Shown: positions 27,943 through 37,864 of the stretch, in pieces
Position numbering within the stretch: the stretch's first letter is position 1
Layout of the letters: each line of letters begins with the position of its first letter
Source: DATIXD01 sp035518875
GTDB lineage: Bacteria; Pseudomonadota; Gammaproteobacteria; Methylococcales; Methylococcaceae
Direction: 5' to 3'
Length of the DNA stretch: 64,000 nucleotides
NCBI GenBank assembly: GCA_035518875.1
Contig: DATIXD010000089.1
Coordinates: 1-64,000, forward strand
Program-made: the position numbers and the translations under genes
Notes under the pieces: generated by a model
The model's database searches: none
Seen by the model: only the letters and a program-made list of their open reading frames with translations
Told to the model about the DNA's origin: nothing

Positions 27943-29004
27943 ATGTTTTTTTTGAAACGCACTAAACCACTATTACTGGGCATCGACATCAGCACAGCCG
28001 CGATTAAGCTGCTGGAGCTGAGCAAGACGGGCGCGCGCTATCGAGTAGAAAGCTATGCGGTTGCGCCGCTGCCGCAAGATGCCGTGGTGGACAAGACCAT
28101 CGCCAACGTGGAAACAATTGGTAACATCATCAAGACGGTCGTCAACCAATCGGGAACCAAGTTAAAGCATGTGGCCGTGGCGGTCGCCAGCTCCTCGGTC
28201 ATTACCAAGGTGATTTCCATGCCAGCTTCGCTGACGAGCGAAGAATTGGAAGCCCAGATCGAACTGGAGGCCGATCAATACATTCCCTACGCCCTCGACG
28301 AAGTCAGCCTGGATTTTGAAGTGCTTGGTCGGAGTGAGAAAAATTCGGAGATGGAAGATGTTTTGTTGGTCGCATCGCGCCGAGAAAACGTGGAGGACCG
28401 GGTCGCAGCGTTGGAATTGGCTGGGTTAAAAGTGGAAATCGTGGACGTGGAATCCTACGCCCTGGAAAACGCATTCAGCCTCGTCCTTGACCAGCTTCCC
28501 GAAGCCAATTCCGGCATGACCGTCGCTATAGCTGATATCGGAGCGACGATGACCACGCTGAATGTACTGCATAGAAACCGCATCATTTATACTCGGGAAC
28601 AGGGGTTCGGCGGCAAGCAGCTTACCGAGGAAATTCAACGCCGCTACGGCCTCTCCTATGAGGAAGCCGGGCTGGCCAAAAAGCATGGCGGATTGCCCGA
28701 TAACTACACATCTGAGGTTCTGGAGCCGTTCAAACAAGCGATGGCCCAGCAAATCGGGCGTTCACTTCAGTTTTTTCTGTCTTCAAGCGCCCACAAGGGA
28801 GTCGAAAACCTCGTCCTCGCGGGTGGCTGTGCGTCGATTTCCGGAATCGAGCGCTTCGTCGAGCAAAACCTCGGCATTCCGACTATCGTCGCCAACCCGT
28901 TCATCAATATGTCCGTCTCCAGCCGCGTAAAGCCGCAGAGTCTGAGTAACGACGCGCCCGCCATGATGACGGCCTGCGGGTTGGCGCTGAGGAGTTTTGA
29001 CTGA
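27943..29004 (+). CDS. pilM: Type IV pilus assembly protein PilM
   Basis: Cytoplasmic actin-like ATP-binding protein that binds the PilN N-terminus and joins the inner-membrane alignment complex. The 353-residue product has PLLLGIDISTAAIKLLELS (phosphate 1), VAVASSSVITKV, the phosphate 2 region VAIADIGATMTTLNVL and the adenosine motif LVLAGGCASISGIE. The start is ATG 27943 with AAAGGA 9 nt ahead; an open extension of 57 codons upstream crosses the promoter region and is not used. The TGA overlaps the pilN ATG by one base. Confidence 0.95.
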   Translation: MFFLKRTKPLLLGIDISTAAIKLLELSKTGARYRVESYAVAPLPQDAVVDKTIANVETIGNIIKTVVNQSGTKLKHVAVAVASSSVITKVISMPASLTSEELEAQIELEADQYIPYALDEVSLDFEVLGRSEKNSEMEDVLLVASRRENVEDRVAALELAGLKVEIVDVESYALENAFSLVLDQLPEANSGMTVAIADIGATMTTLNVLHRNRIIYTREQGFGGKQLTEEIQRRYGLSYEEAGLAKKHGGLPDNYTSEVLEPFKQAMAQQIGRSLQFFLSSSAHKGVENLVLAGGCASISGIERFVEQNLGIPTIVANPFINMSVSSRVKPQSLSNDAPAMMTACGLALRSFD

Positions 29005-29588
29005 TGGCTAAAATCAACCTGCTCCCCTGGCGCGCCGAGTTACGCAAGCAACAGCAAAGGGATTTCCTCGGCGCCATTTTACTCGCGATACTTTCGACCC
29101 TGGCGATCTTGTTTTTCGTGCATACCCATATCTCGTCGCTGATTGACTACCAAAATCAGCGCAATCAATTCCTTCAGTCTGAAATCTCGCAGCTCGATCA
29201 GAAGATCAAGGAAATTCAAGATCTCGAAAGCAAGAAGAAACGCTTGCTCGCCAAAATGGAAGTGATCCAACAATTGCAATCGAGTCGCCCGGAAATTGTG
29301 CACCTCTTCGACGAACTCGCCCGCACCATGCCGGACGGCGTTTACCTAACCGATCTCACTCAAGCTGACAAGAACCTGACCGTCAACGGCATCGCGCAAT
29401 CTAACGCCAGGGTTTCGGCCTACATGCGCAATCTGGAATCTTCACCCTGGTTAAAAGAACCGCTGCTCAACATCATCGAGTCCAAAACGGAGAACAAGGA
29501 AGCCAAGAAGGAGCGCGGTAGTAAATTCACGCTCCAGGTTAAACAGGCCAGCGACAAGCCCGAAAACAACAAGAAAGGCGCGTCATGA
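29004..29588 (+). CDS. pilN: Type IV pilus assembly protein PilN
   Basis: Bitopic inner-membrane protein of the pilus alignment complex. The 194-residue product begins MAKINLLPWRAELRKQQ, the conserved INLLPWR motif that binds PilM, followed by one TM helix (FLGAILLAILSTLAILFFVHTHI), a coiled coil and a ferredoxin-like periplasmic domain. It overlaps pilO by 4 bp. Confidence 0.95.
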   Translation: MAKINLLPWRAELRKQQQRDFLGAILLAILSTLAILFFVHTHISSLIDYQNQRNQFLQSEISQLDQKIKEIQDLESKKKRLLAKMEVIQQLQSSRPEIVHLFDELARTMPDGVYLTDLTQADKNLTVNGIAQSNARVSAYMRNLESSPWLKEPLLNIIESKTENKEAKKERGSKFTLQVKQASDKPENNKKGAS

Positions 29589-30220
29589 ATCTTTCGAACA
29601 TCAATTGGGATATCGAAAACGCGGGCACTTGGCCCGTACCCGTCAAGGCGGGAATCATTGTGGTGCTTTGCGCTTTGGTCACCGGTCTGTCGTTTTATTT
29701 CGACACCCAGCAGCAACTGGCGGATCTAGAAAGTCAGGAAGCCAAGGAGCAGGAGCTGAAAAGTTCGTTCGAACTCAAGCAGAAAAAAGCTGCCAACCTT
29801 GAAGAATACAAACAACAACTGGACGAAATCGAAAAATCGTTCGGCGATCTGCTCAGACAATTGCCGGATAAAACGGAAGTGCCCGATCTGCTGGTGGACG
29901 TCTCCCAGACAGGCTTGGCCAGCGGCCTGGAATTCGAACTGTTCAAGCCGGCTGCGGAAATTCCCAAGGACTTTTATGCCGAATTGCCAATCGACATCCG
30001 GGTAATCGGGAATTACATGGAATTTGGCACGTTTATCAGCGGTCTGGCGTCGCTGCCGCGAATCGTCACGATCCATAACGTCAAAATCACCCCTCGGAAA
30101 GACGTGGCCGGCGGCAACAAGAGCAAGATGCTGGTCATGGAAGCGCTAGTTAAAACCTACCGTTACCTGGAGGACGGCGCTCCCCAGCCGGGTCAGGACA
30201 AGAAAAACAGGAGACAGTAA
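29585..30220 (+). CDS. pilO: Type IV pilus assembly protein PilO
   Basis: Inner-membrane partner of PilN. The 211-residue product has a short cytoplasmic tail with the NWDIENAGTWP segment, a TM helix (AGIIVVLCALVTGLSFYF), a long coiled coil, and a periplasmic domain with LPDKTEVPDLLVDVSQTGLASGLEFELF, typical of PilO. Start overlaps the pilN stop; pilP follows after 2 bp. Confidence 0.95.
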   Translation: MNLSNINWDIENAGTWPVPVKAGIIVVLCALVTGLSFYFDTQQQLADLESQEAKEQELKSSFELKQKKAANLEEYKQQLDEIEKSFGDLLRQLPDKTEVPDLLVDVSQTGLASGLEFELFKPAAEIPKDFYAELPIDIRVIGNYMEFGTFISGLASLPRIVTIHNVKITPRKDVAGGNKSKMLVMEALVKTYRYLEDGAPQPGQDKKNRRQ

Positions 30221-30222
30221 CG

Positions 30223-30792
30223 ATGCTGATCTGCCGGGAGCATCCAAGACGACGTTCATCGTTTAAATGCTTGACTATTCTGTGCGTTGCGGCGGGATTG
30301 TCGGCCTGCGCGGGCGATGATCTTGCTGATTTGAAAAGCTATGTCGCGGAAGTCAAAGCGCGCCAAAAAAGTGCGGTAGAGCCTTTACCGGAAATCAAGA
30401 CAGTGGAACCCTTCGTGTTCAACGTCGAAGACATGCGCGATCCCTTCGTTCCCAGTGAAAAGGCCGAACAACAGGAGGAGGTCAAGGCCGAGAACGGAAT
30501 CCGGCCCGACACAGCGCGCGCCAAGGAAGAGCTGGAATCCTACGAGCTCGACACCCTTCGCTTCGTAGGCACGGTCAATCTCAACAATGCTCTTTGGGGT
30601 CTGATCAGGGCCAGCGACGGCACGATCCACAGAGTGCATGCGGGCAACTACATGGGACGCAATTTCGGCAAAATCATTCGGATCAAGGAAGATCAAATCG
30701 AATTACTGGAGATCATACCCGACAGTCCTGGAGCTTGGCGCGAACGCAAAGCATCCCTGGACTTGGCAGAAGCGAGCGGTGAGAAAAGATGA
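30223..30792 (+). CDS. pilP: Type IV pilus lipoprotein PilP
   Basis: Inner-membrane lipoprotein linking PilN/PilO to the PilQ secretin. The 189-residue product has a lipobox (AAGLSAC, lipidated Cys near 29), an unstructured linker, and a C-terminal beta domain beginning LESYELDTLRFVGTVNLNN, with GLIRASDGTIHRVHAGNYMG as the core. It overlaps pilQ by 4 bp. Confidence 0.95.
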   Translation: MLICREHPRRRSSFKCLTILCVAAGLSACAGDDLADLKSYVAEVKARQKSAVEPLPEIKTVEPFVFNVEDMRDPFVPSEKAEQQEEVKAENGIRPDTARAKEELESYELDTLRFVGTVNLNNALWGLIRASDGTIHRVHAGNYMGRNFGKIIRIKEDQIELLEIIPDSPGAWRERKASLDLAEASGEKR

Positions 30793-33062
30793 AAACAACG
30801 ATGGACCAGGGCTTAAGACAGAACTCCCGCAAAGGGGTGGGCGCTTATTATTGGCACGCTATATGGGCGGTCGTGCTCTCGTTTCAATTGGCCCATGTCC
30901 AAGCGGCGGGCTTGAAACTGCAGGCGATCGATTTCACGACCTTACCCGGAGACAACCTGCAACTGCAGCTCTCGCTGAGCGGTCCTGCCTCTTCTCCGCG
31001 GATTTTTCACACCGACAATCCTGCCCGTATCGCACTCGATCTGCCCGGTGTCGGCAACGAGCTGGAAAAGAAGCTGATCCCGATCAACGTCGGCGGAGCG
31101 CAAAGCATCCAAGCCTTAGAAGCCTCTGGCCGGACCCGGGTGGTCATCAACCTGACCGCATTGACGCCTTACACCAGCCGCGTGGAAGGCAACAACATCT
31201 ATGTCACCTTATTAAAAAACAAAGGCGGTAGCTTCGCCGAAGCGCCGTCCTATGCGCCGCCGACCCGAGCGCCCTCCGAGTTTGAAGACAAGTGGTCGGG
31301 CCGAGAGATTCGGAACGTCGATTTCAGGCGTGGTGAAAACGGGGCGGGTCGCTTGCTGGTCACACTGGGCGATCCGAAAACCGTCGTGGACATTCGCGAG
31401 GAAGGCCGCAAGGTTATCGTCGACTTTCCGAACACCGCCCTCCCCTCCACGCTGGCACGCAGACTCGACGTGCAGGACTTCGCGACGCCCGTGCAAACGA
31501 TCGACTCCATGATGGACGGTAACCGGGCCCGGATGATCATCACGCCCCTGTCGGAAGATTACGACTATTCCTCCTATCAGACGGATAATCTGTTAACCGT
31601 GGAATTCCGCCCTCTAACGAAAGTCGAGAAGGAGGAAATCAAGAAAAAAGCTTTCGCTTTCTCAGGTGAAAAACTTTCGCTGAACTTCCAGGACATTCCG
31701 GTTCGTAATGTCTTGCAAATCCTGGGCGACTTCACCAACCTGAACATCGTGGCCAGCGACACCGTCCAAGGCAACGTCACTTTGCGCCTCAACGAGGTTC
31801 CCTGGGATCAGGCGCTGGATCTGGTGCTGAAAGCCCGCGGTCTGGGCAAGCGCCAGGAAGGCAACATTATCCGGGTCGCCCCGCTGGACGAAATCAACAA
31901 GCAGGAGAAGGACGAGCTCGAGGCGCAAAAGGTCGTCGAGGAACTGGAGCCGCTGAGAACGGAAATCATACAGATCAACTACACCAAGGCCGACGACATT
32001 AAGCAGGTACTGGTGGGCACGACCGAAAAAACCAGCCCGTCCAGCTCTCAGCCCGCCCCCAGCATTACATTCCCAGGATATACCGGCACTTCAAACACCA
32101 CAACAGGCCAGGAAGTGAGCCAGTCGATCTTGTCGGGCAGGGGCAATGTAACCACCGATCCCAGGACCAATCAGCTCATCGTCAAGGACACCGCCAGGAA
32201 TCTGGAGCGGGTGAGAGATCTGATCAAGAAGTTGGACATCCCGGTACGCCAAGTGCTGATCGAATCCCGCGTCGTGATCGCCAACAACGACTTCACCCGA
32301 CAATTGGGCAGCCGTTTATCCGTAAGGGGACCGGAAGACAATCTGGTGATTTCCGGTGGTGGTACTGGTGCTAATGCTGGGAAGGTTACTACGACGACTA
32401 ATTCGCAACCTGGACCTTTATCCACTTTTGGAGCTACGGCAACTGGAACCGCAGGCAGCGCGTTGACTTCTTTGGCTGCCGCCAGCCCCTTTGCTTCGGC
32501 AGGAGTCACACTTCTAAAGGCTGGTGATTTCTTGCTTGATCTGGAATTGTCGGCTGCCCAGACGGAAAACCGGGCCGAGATTATCTCCAATCCCAGATTG
32601 GTCACCGCGGATCAGACCAAGGCCGTGATCAAGCAGGGCGAAGAAATTCCCTATCAAACCACGGTCGTCGCCGGAGGCGGCGCATCGGCCAACATACAGT
32701 TCAAGCAAGCGGTCCTGGAACTAAATGTCACACCGCATATCACGCCGGACGATCAAATTCTTATGGAACTTTTGATAAAAAAGGACGCAAGAGGCCAGCA
32801 AATACAGACCGCATCGGGTACGCAATTCGCCATTGACAAGCGTGAAATCGACACGACGGCCTTGGTGAGCAATGGGCAAACGGTTGTATTAGGTGGCGTG
32901 TACGAGGCCACGAAACAGAACACCACCGACAAGGTGCCCTTTTTCGGCGATTTGCCCGGGGTCGGTTTCATGTTCCGCAGGAACTCCGTCACGGACAACA
33001 AGAGGGAACTGCTGATTTTCATCACGCCCAAGATACTGAGGCAATTCGTCGGCACGCCATAA
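30789..33062 (+). CDS. pilQ: Type IV pilus secretin PilQ
   Basis: Outer-membrane secretin through which the pilus fibre passes. The 757-residue product has a signal peptide (VVLSFQLAHVQAAG), two AMIN peptidoglycan-binding domains (about 40-130 and 165-260), the STN/N0 domain (KLSLNFQDIPVRNVLQILGDFTN), an N1 domain and the secretin core (ENRAEIISNPRLVTAD, VLELNVTPHITPDD, VPFFGDLPGVGFMFR). A Gly/Ala/Thr-rich loop before the core (32348-32535) is written with T- and A-ending codons unlike the rest of the gene. It closes the operon; a strong terminator follows. Confidence 0.96.
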   Translation: MKTTMDQGLRQNSRKGVGAYYWHAIWAVVLSFQLAHVQAAGLKLQAIDFTTLPGDNLQLQLSLSGPASSPRIFHTDNPARIALDLPGVGNELEKKLIPINVGGAQSIQALEASGRTRVVINLTALTPYTSRVEGNNIYVTLLKNKGGSFAEAPSYAPPTRAPSEFEDKWSGREIRNVDFRRGENGAGRLLVTLGDPKTVVDIREEGRKVIVDFPNTALPSTLARRLDVQDFATPVQTIDSMMDGNRARMIITPLSEDYDYSSYQTDNLLTVEFRPLTKVEKEEIKKKAFAFSGEKLSLNFQDIPVRNVLQILGDFTNLNIVASDTVQGNVTLRLNEVPWDQALDLVLKARGLGKRQEGNIIRVAPLDEINKQEKDELEAQKVVEELEPLRTEIIQINYTKADDIKQVLVGTTEKTSPSSSQPAPSITFPGYTGTSNTTTGQEVSQSILSGRGNVTTDPRTNQLIVKDTARNLERVRDLIKKLDIPVRQVLIESRVVIANNDFTRQLGSRLSVRGPEDNLVISGGGTGANAGKVTTTTNSQPGPLSTFGATATGTAGSALTSLAAASPFASAGVTLLKAGDFLLDLELSAAQTENRAEIISNPRLVTADQTKAVIKQGEEIPYQTTVVAGGGASANIQFKQAVLELNVTPHITPDDQILMELLIKKDARGQQIQTASGTQFAIDKREIDTTALVSNGQTVVLGGVYEATKQNTTDKVPFFGDLPGVGFMFRRNSVTDNKRELLIFITPKILRQFVGTP

Positions 33063-33080
33063 GGAGTTAATTCCACCCGC

Positions 33081-33112
33081 AAGGCGTCGGGCATCCCCCC
33101 GGCGCCTTTTTT
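33081..33112 (+). terminator. Rho-independent terminator of the pilMNOPQ operon
   Basis: AAGGCGTCGGG-catccc-CCCGGCGCCTT forms an 11-bp stem with one T-G pair and a 6-nt loop, followed by TTTT. It lies 18 bp after the pilQ stop and before aroK. Confidence 0.88.
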
Positions 33113-33193
33113 GCGCCCGAAGAAACCGGCCTCACGCTCCGGACGCACGACAGAACATGGTATGATTGCGCCGCTGATTATTTTTCCCGTCGC

Positions 33194-33721
33194 ATGAAAC
33201 TCAACGGAAACATCTTTCTGATCGGCCCGATGGGAGCCGGCAAAACAACCATTGGTCGGCTTCTGGCGAAGGCGCTGGGCGTAGATTTTTTCGACAGCGA
33301 CAAGGAGATTGAGCAGCGGACGGGCGTCAGCATTCCGATGATCTTCGAATACGAAGGCGAGGCGGGTTTCAGGAAGCGCGAGTCGGAAGTCTTGAACGTG
33401 CTGACACAGCTCGAACCCATCGTGCTGGCGACCGGGGGCGGTTCGGTGCTGCTGCCGGAAAATCGGGAATTTCTGACTCGACGGGGCTTCGTGGTCTATT
33501 TGCAGTGTGGCGTCGGAAAGCAGTTGGAGCGGACCCACAAGGACCCCAACCGCCCGCTGCTGCATACCGAGAATCCGCGTGCGCGGCTGGAAGAACTCCT
33601 GCGCGTCCGCGATCCGATTTACCGGTCTTTGGCCAATTGCACGGTGGATACGGGCCAATTTTCGAGCCGCAGCGCGGTGCGGCAAATTCTCAGGGCATTA
33701 AACCGTGCCCACCAAAAATAA
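33194..33721 (+). CDS. aroK: Shikimate kinase
   Basis: Phosphorylates shikimate to shikimate 3-phosphate. The 175-residue product has the P-loop [18 protein letters not shown], the shikimate-binding [11 protein letters not shown], the ATGGGSVL motif and the lid region DPNRPLL. Its TAA overlaps the aroB ATG by one base (TAATG), so the two are coupled. Confidence 0.96.
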   Translation: MKLNGNIFLIGPMGAGKTTIGRLLAKALGVDFFDSDKEIEQRTGVSIPMIFEYEGEAGFRKRESEVLNVLTQLEPIVLATGGGSVLLPENREFLTRRGFVVYLQCGVGKQLERTHKDPNRPLLHTENPRARLEELLRVRDPIYRSLANCTVDTGQFSSRSAVRQILRALNRAHQK

Positions 33722-34806
33722 TGATGAAAACACTGAACGTCAGTTTGGGGGATCGCAGCTATCCCATTTACATCGGCTCCGGCCTGCTCGATCAGGGCGA
33801 GTTGCTGAACCGGCATATCCTTTCCAGTCAGGTGATGGTCGTCACTAACGAAACGGTTGCGCCGCTCTATCTGGACCGAATCGTAAAGAACCTGTGCACC
33901 TCACAGTTGGCCACGGTGATTCTGCCCGATGGCGAGGCTTTCAAGACCATCGACTCTGCGATGCGCATTTTCGACGAATTGCTCGAGCACAAATTCGCCC
34001 GCAATGCCTGTCTCGTCGCCCTCGGCGGTGGCGTGATCGGCGATCTGGTCGGCTTCGCCGCCGCCTGTTACCAGAGAGGCGTGCCATTCGTGCAAGTGCC
34101 GACCACCCTGTTAGCCCAGGTCGATTCCTCGGTCGGCGGCAAGACTGCAGTCAACCATCCACTCGGCAAGAACATGATCGGGGCGTTTTACCAACCCCGG
34201 TGTGTACTGGCCGACACTTCCGTATTAGATACCCTGGCGGATCGCGAGCTCAGTGCGGGCCTCGCCGAAGTCATCAAATACGGCTTGATCCGCGACCTGG
34301 AATTTTTTTCTTGGCTGGAAGCCAACGTCGAGGCGCTGTTGCGCCGAGAATCCGAAGCCCTCGCCTACGCCATCGAACGCTCCTGCCGCAACAAGGCCGA
34401 AGTGGTGGCGGCGGACGAGCGAGAGTCCGGCGTCCGGGCCACGCTGAATCTCGGCCATACCTTCGGGCACGCCATCGAAACCGGCTGTGGATACGGCACT
34501 TATCTGCATGGCGAGGCCATCGCCGTTGGCATTTGTCAGGCTGCGGATTTGTCCAAGCGGCTGGGTTGGTTGTCGGACGCCGACGTCGCCCGTATCGTCG
34601 AATTGCTGCGCCGCGTCCGCCTGCCTGTGTCCCCGCCACCGGAACTCGACAGCCGGCGCTTTCTGGAATTGATGGCGGTCGATAAGAAAAACCTGGACGG
34701 CAGGCTTCGCTTGATCCTCCTGGAACGAATCGGGTGCGCCACTCTTCCCCTTAACGTCGATATTAAAACCTTGCAAGCGACCCTGGATGAATACGGCCGG
34801 GAATAA
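33721..34806 (+). CDS. aroB: 3-dehydroquinate synthase
   Basis: NAD- and zinc-dependent second enzyme of the shikimate pathway. The 361-residue product has the DGEAFKT region, [51 protein letters not shown], the metal-binding AEVIKYGLI glutamate and [11 protein letters not shown] histidines. Start is ATG 33721 (or ATG 33724, one codon later); a longer open frame inside aroK is rejected. It overlaps damX by 20 bp. Confidence 0.97.
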   Translation: MMKTLNVSLGDRSYPIYIGSGLLDQGELLNRHILSSQVMVVTNETVAPLYLDRIVKNLCTSQLATVILPDGEAFKTIDSAMRIFDELLEHKFARNACLVALGGGVIGDLVGFAAACYQRGVPFVQVPTTLLAQVDSSVGGKTAVNHPLGKNMIGAFYQPRCVLADTSVLDTLADRELSAGLAEVIKYGLIRDLEFFSWLEANVEALLRRESEALAYAIERSCRNKAEVVAADERESGVRATLNLGHTFGHAIETGCGYGTYLHGEAIAVGICQAADLSKRLGWLSDADVARIVELLRRVRLPVSPPPELDSRRFLELMAVDKKNLDGRLRLILLERIGCATLPLNVDIKTLQATLDEYGRE

Positions 34807-36241
34807 TCCTTCCTCGCACCCACTTTCGGCTACGCCCGCCGCAAACGCGGGCGTACCGCCCTCCCCCTATGGCCGCGGCGGTCGAATACCAAAACTTGAT
34901 TTATTGCTCCATCTGCTCGCCAATCTGCACCAACCCATCATGCTCCTGGGGCCGAAAGGCGCTGGCAAAACCGCCCTGCTGCGGCAGATCCAGGGACATG
35001 CCCACGATTCTTGGAAGGTCTGTTATGTGCTGTCCACGGCAAACCTGAGCTTCGGGCGTATCCTGGACGAAATTTGCCAGTTACTGCAAAAGCCCGGGCA
35101 ATCCTCGCCTAACGAGGACACCGAAGCCTGGCTGGAGGAACAACTGACTGCTTTCGCCCGACAAGACCGAAGCTTAGTGCTTTTGCTCGACAATGCCGGC
35201 ATATTGATGCCGGGCCTGCTCGACGCGCTGTGCGGGTTTGTTCGGCGGCATCCCGCGCTGCGATTGGCGTTCACCCTGTGCCCAGAAGACATCGGCATCA
35301 AAACCGCGACCGATGCGCCGGCTGTGAACGATTCGCACGTGGTCCATCTTTCTTCTCCCACCGATGCCGACCCCGGGGTCATTCCGAGCCGGCCGACGGT
35401 CGAATCGTCCCAGCGTCCGCCACACCAGGCTTCTTCGAACGCACCTAAGTTATTGCTCGCCTCCGGAATTCTCCTCGCGATTCTTGCCGCATCGGCCGTC
35501 GCCCTATTGCTGCAACGGGGCGAAAGCGAGCCGCAGTCGGCCGCGATCATCGAGCCGACCTCGGAAGTTATCCGGCCCCCAGCAGCCAACACGGTTGAAA
35601 TAGGCTCGGGGCCAACATCTGTTGCTTCTTCCCCCGTGGAGGAAGGAAGTGAAACCGGAGCGTCGATCGTTAATTCAACAACATCGACTTCACCGCCGCC
35701 CGCGACCTTAGAAAGCCCTATCCAGCCAAGTGAGGCCAACACGGCAACCCGACCGCCGGCTGTCGATGCTGCCCCAACGAAGACGCCGGACCCAGGTAAA
35801 AACACAAGCGCCGCCTTAGAATCAAAAGAAAGCATTCAAGAACGCCCGCTCACGCCGGAAGAAAAACCGAAACTTCCGCCGCCGGCGCAATCGGGCGGTA
35901 ACCTTACCAGCGGTCTGAAGGACGGGGATTGGCTGATGCAGCAAAACCCGAATGCCTACACCCTGCAGGTGGTCGCGGTTTCGCGGTTCGACGCCCTGGT
36001 CAAATTCGCCGAACAGATTCCGGCCGGAAGCGAGCTCGCAACCTTTCGCTCCCGCAAGGGAAATGGCGCTTTGTATCCGTTGTTCTACGGCCTCTATCCA
36101 AATCTTGCCACCGCGAAGGAAGCGAGCGATCGTTGGCCGCCCACCCTGGGCAGGCCATACCCTAGACAGCTGAAATCCATTCAGTACGAGATCCAAAGAA
36201 TGGCGCCCAAGAAAGCCGAGCCGACTCCCCCTCCACAATAA
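34787..36241 (+). CDS. damX: DamX-like SPOR-domain protein with N-terminal ATPase domain
   Basis: Inner-membrane protein probably targeted to the division septum. The 484-residue product has an AAA-type N-terminal domain with Walker [16 protein letters not shown] and a Walker B-like [11 protein letters not shown], one TM helix ([21 protein letters not shown], about 223-243), a long Ser/Thr/Pro-rich periplasmic linker, and a C-terminal SPOR domain ([22 protein letters not shown]) that binds denuded glycan at division sites. The gene order aroK-aroB-damX is the classic one. Start is ATG 34787 inside the end of aroB. Confidence 0.9.
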   Translation: MNTAGNNPSSHPLSATPAANAGVPPSPYGRGGRIPKLDLLLHLLANLHQPIMLLGPKGAGKTALLRQIQGHAHDSWKVCYVLSTANLSFGRILDEICQLLQKPGQSSPNEDTEAWLEEQLTAFARQDRSLVLLLDNAGILMPGLLDALCGFVRRHPALRLAFTLCPEDIGIKTATDAPAVNDSHVVHLSSPTDADPGVIPSRPTVESSQRPPHQASSNAPKLLLASGILLAILAASAVALLLQRGESEPQSAAIIEPTSEVIRPPAANTVEIGSGPTSVASSPVEEGSETGASIVNSTTSTSPPPATLESPIQPSEANTATRPPAVDAAPTKTPDPGKNTSAALESKESIQERPLTPEEKPKLPPPAQSGGNLTSGLKDGDWLMQQNPNAYTLQVVAVSRFDALVKFAEQIPAGSELATFRSRKGNGALYPLFYGLYPNLATAKEASDRWPPTLGRPYPRQLKSIQYEIQRMAPKKAEPTPPPQ

Positions 36242-36251
36242 AAGCAATCTC

Positions 36252-37322
36252 ATGAACCGACTCAAGAACGACTGTTTCATTCGCGCGCTGTTAAGACGAC
36301 CGGTTGAGCGTACGCCGGTCTGGATGATGCGGCAGGCGGGCCGCTACCTGCCCGAATACCGCCGTGTCCGCGAGCAGGCGGGCAGCTTCATGAAGCTTTG
36401 TACCACGCCGGAGTTGGCCTGCGAGGTGACCATCCAACCCATCGAGCGCTTTCGCCTGGACGCCGCCATCCTGTTTTCCGACATCCTGACGATTCCTGAC
36501 GCGATGGGGCTCGGACTGCATTTCATCGAGGGCGAAGGCCCGAAATTCAGCGATCCCATCCGCAACGCCGAGGATATCCGCAGACTGCCGATACCCGATC
36601 CGGAGGTCGATCTGCGTTACGTTCCCGACGCGGTGCGCCTTATCCAGCGGCATCTGCAAGGTACGGTTCCGCTGCTCGGCTTCTCGGGCAGCCCCTGGAC
36701 GCTGGCCACCTATATGGTCGAGGGCGCCAGCAGCCGCGAATTCCGCAAGGTCAAGGGGCTGATGTACGACCAACCCGCTCTGCTGCACGAGCTTCTTGGC
36801 AAGCTGGCCGATTCGATCGCCGCCTATCTCAATGCCCAGATTGCCGCCGGCGCCGATGCCGTCATGGTGTTCGATACCTGGGGCGGAATGTTGACGACCG
36901 AACAATATCAAACGTTTTCCCTCGATTACGCCAAGCGCATCCTCGATCGACTCAAGCGCCGCATCGACGGAAGGACTATCCCGTCCATCCTGTTCACCAA
37001 GGGCGGGGGGCTCTGGCTGGAAGCGATGGCAGAAACCGGCTATGACGCGTTGGGACTGGACTGGCAGACACACATCGGCCAAGCCCGCCGACGCGTCGGC
37101 GCAAAGGTGGCCTTGCAGGGCAATCTGGATCCCGCCGCCCTGTATGCACAACCGGAAACGATCCGCGCCGAGGTGAAAAACATCCTGACCCACTTCGGGC
37201 AGGGATCAGGCCATGTCTTCAACCTGGGCCATGGCGTCCTGCCTGACATTAAGCCCGAACATGTCGGCGCGATGATCGAGGCGGTGCACGAATTCAGCCC
37301 GGCCTTCCACCCGGCCGGCTAG
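36252..37322 (+). CDS. hemE: Uroporphyrinogen decarboxylase
   Basis: Removes four carboxyls from uroporphyrinogen III to give coproporphyrinogen III in haem synthesis. The 356-residue product has both signatures: [17 protein letters not shown] near the N-terminus and [16 protein letters not shown], plus the catalytic aspartate in [13 protein letters not shown]. It follows damX by 10 bp and precedes the Nudix gene by 2 bp, forming one transcription unit. Confidence 0.97.
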   Translation: MNRLKNDCFIRALLRRPVERTPVWMMRQAGRYLPEYRRVREQAGSFMKLCTTPELACEVTIQPIERFRLDAAILFSDILTIPDAMGLGLHFIEGEGPKFSDPIRNAEDIRRLPIPDPEVDLRYVPDAVRLIQRHLQGTVPLLGFSGSPWTLATYMVEGASSREFRKVKGLMYDQPALLHELLGKLADSIAAYLNAQIAAGADAVMVFDTWGGMLTTEQYQTFSLDYAKRILDRLKRRIDGRTIPSILFTKGGGLWLEAMAETGYDALGLDWQTHIGQARRRVGAKVALQGNLDPAALYAQPETIRAEVKNILTHFGQGSGHVFNLGHGVLPDIKPEHVGAMIEAVHEFSPAFHPAG

Positions 37323-37324
37323 AC

Positions 37325-37864
37325 ATGTCAGCCGAAAATCCCTGGAAGCTGCTGCGCCGCCGGGCCGTTTACGACAACCCCTGGATTCATGTCGACGAAG
37401 ACGAGGTGCTCAACCCCGGCGGGGGCCTCAGCCTCTACGGCAAGATCCATTTCAAGAACCAGGCGATCGGCATCATCCCGCTGGACGAGCGGGGCAACAC
37501 CTGGCTAGTCGGCCAGTACCGCTACGTACCGGACGCCTATTTCTGGGAAATCCCGATGGGCGGATCCCCCTACGGAGAGGACATCCTGGAAACCGCAAAA
37601 CGCGAGCTAAAGGAAGAAACCGGACTCACCGCCAAGCGCTGGACCCTATTCATGCGCCTGCACACCTCCAATTCGGTCACCGACGAGGAAGGTTTTGTCT
37701 TTCTCGCCGAGGAACTCACCGAGGGAGAAACGGAATTCGAGGACACCGAGGCGATTACGGTGAAAAAGCTCCCGTTGGCAGAGGCAATACGGATGGTGAT
37801 GGATGGCCAAATCACCGACGCCATCAGCGCGGCGGGGTTGCTAAAACTCGCCTGCAAAGGCTAA
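37325..37864 (+). CDS. Nudix hydrolase, ADP-ribose pyrophosphatase-like
   Basis: A 179-residue hydrolase of nucleoside diphosphate-X compounds. The Nudix box is complete: G-x5-E-x7-REL-x-EE-x-GL in GGSPYGEDILETAKRELKEETGL. The preceding PLDERGNTWLVGQYRYVPD and the WEIPMGG strand resemble ADP-ribose pyrophosphatase-type enzymes, though the exact substrate is not set by this. It ends with a 4-bp tail-to-tail overlap with the antiporter gene. Confidence 0.9.
   Translation: MSAENPWKLLRRRAVYDNPWIHVDEDEVLNPGGGLSLYGKIHFKNQAIGIIPLDERGNTWLVGQYRYVPDAYFWEIPMGGSPYGEDILETAKRELKEETGLTAKRWTLFMRLHTSNSVTDEEGFVFLAEELTEGETEFEDTEAITVKKLPLAEAIRMVMDGQITDAISAAGLLKLACKG

Noticed and set aside
33505..33720. Longer aroB starting inside aroK
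   Set aside because: The extra 72 residues are an out-of-frame reading of aroK with no relation to dehydroquinate synthase.
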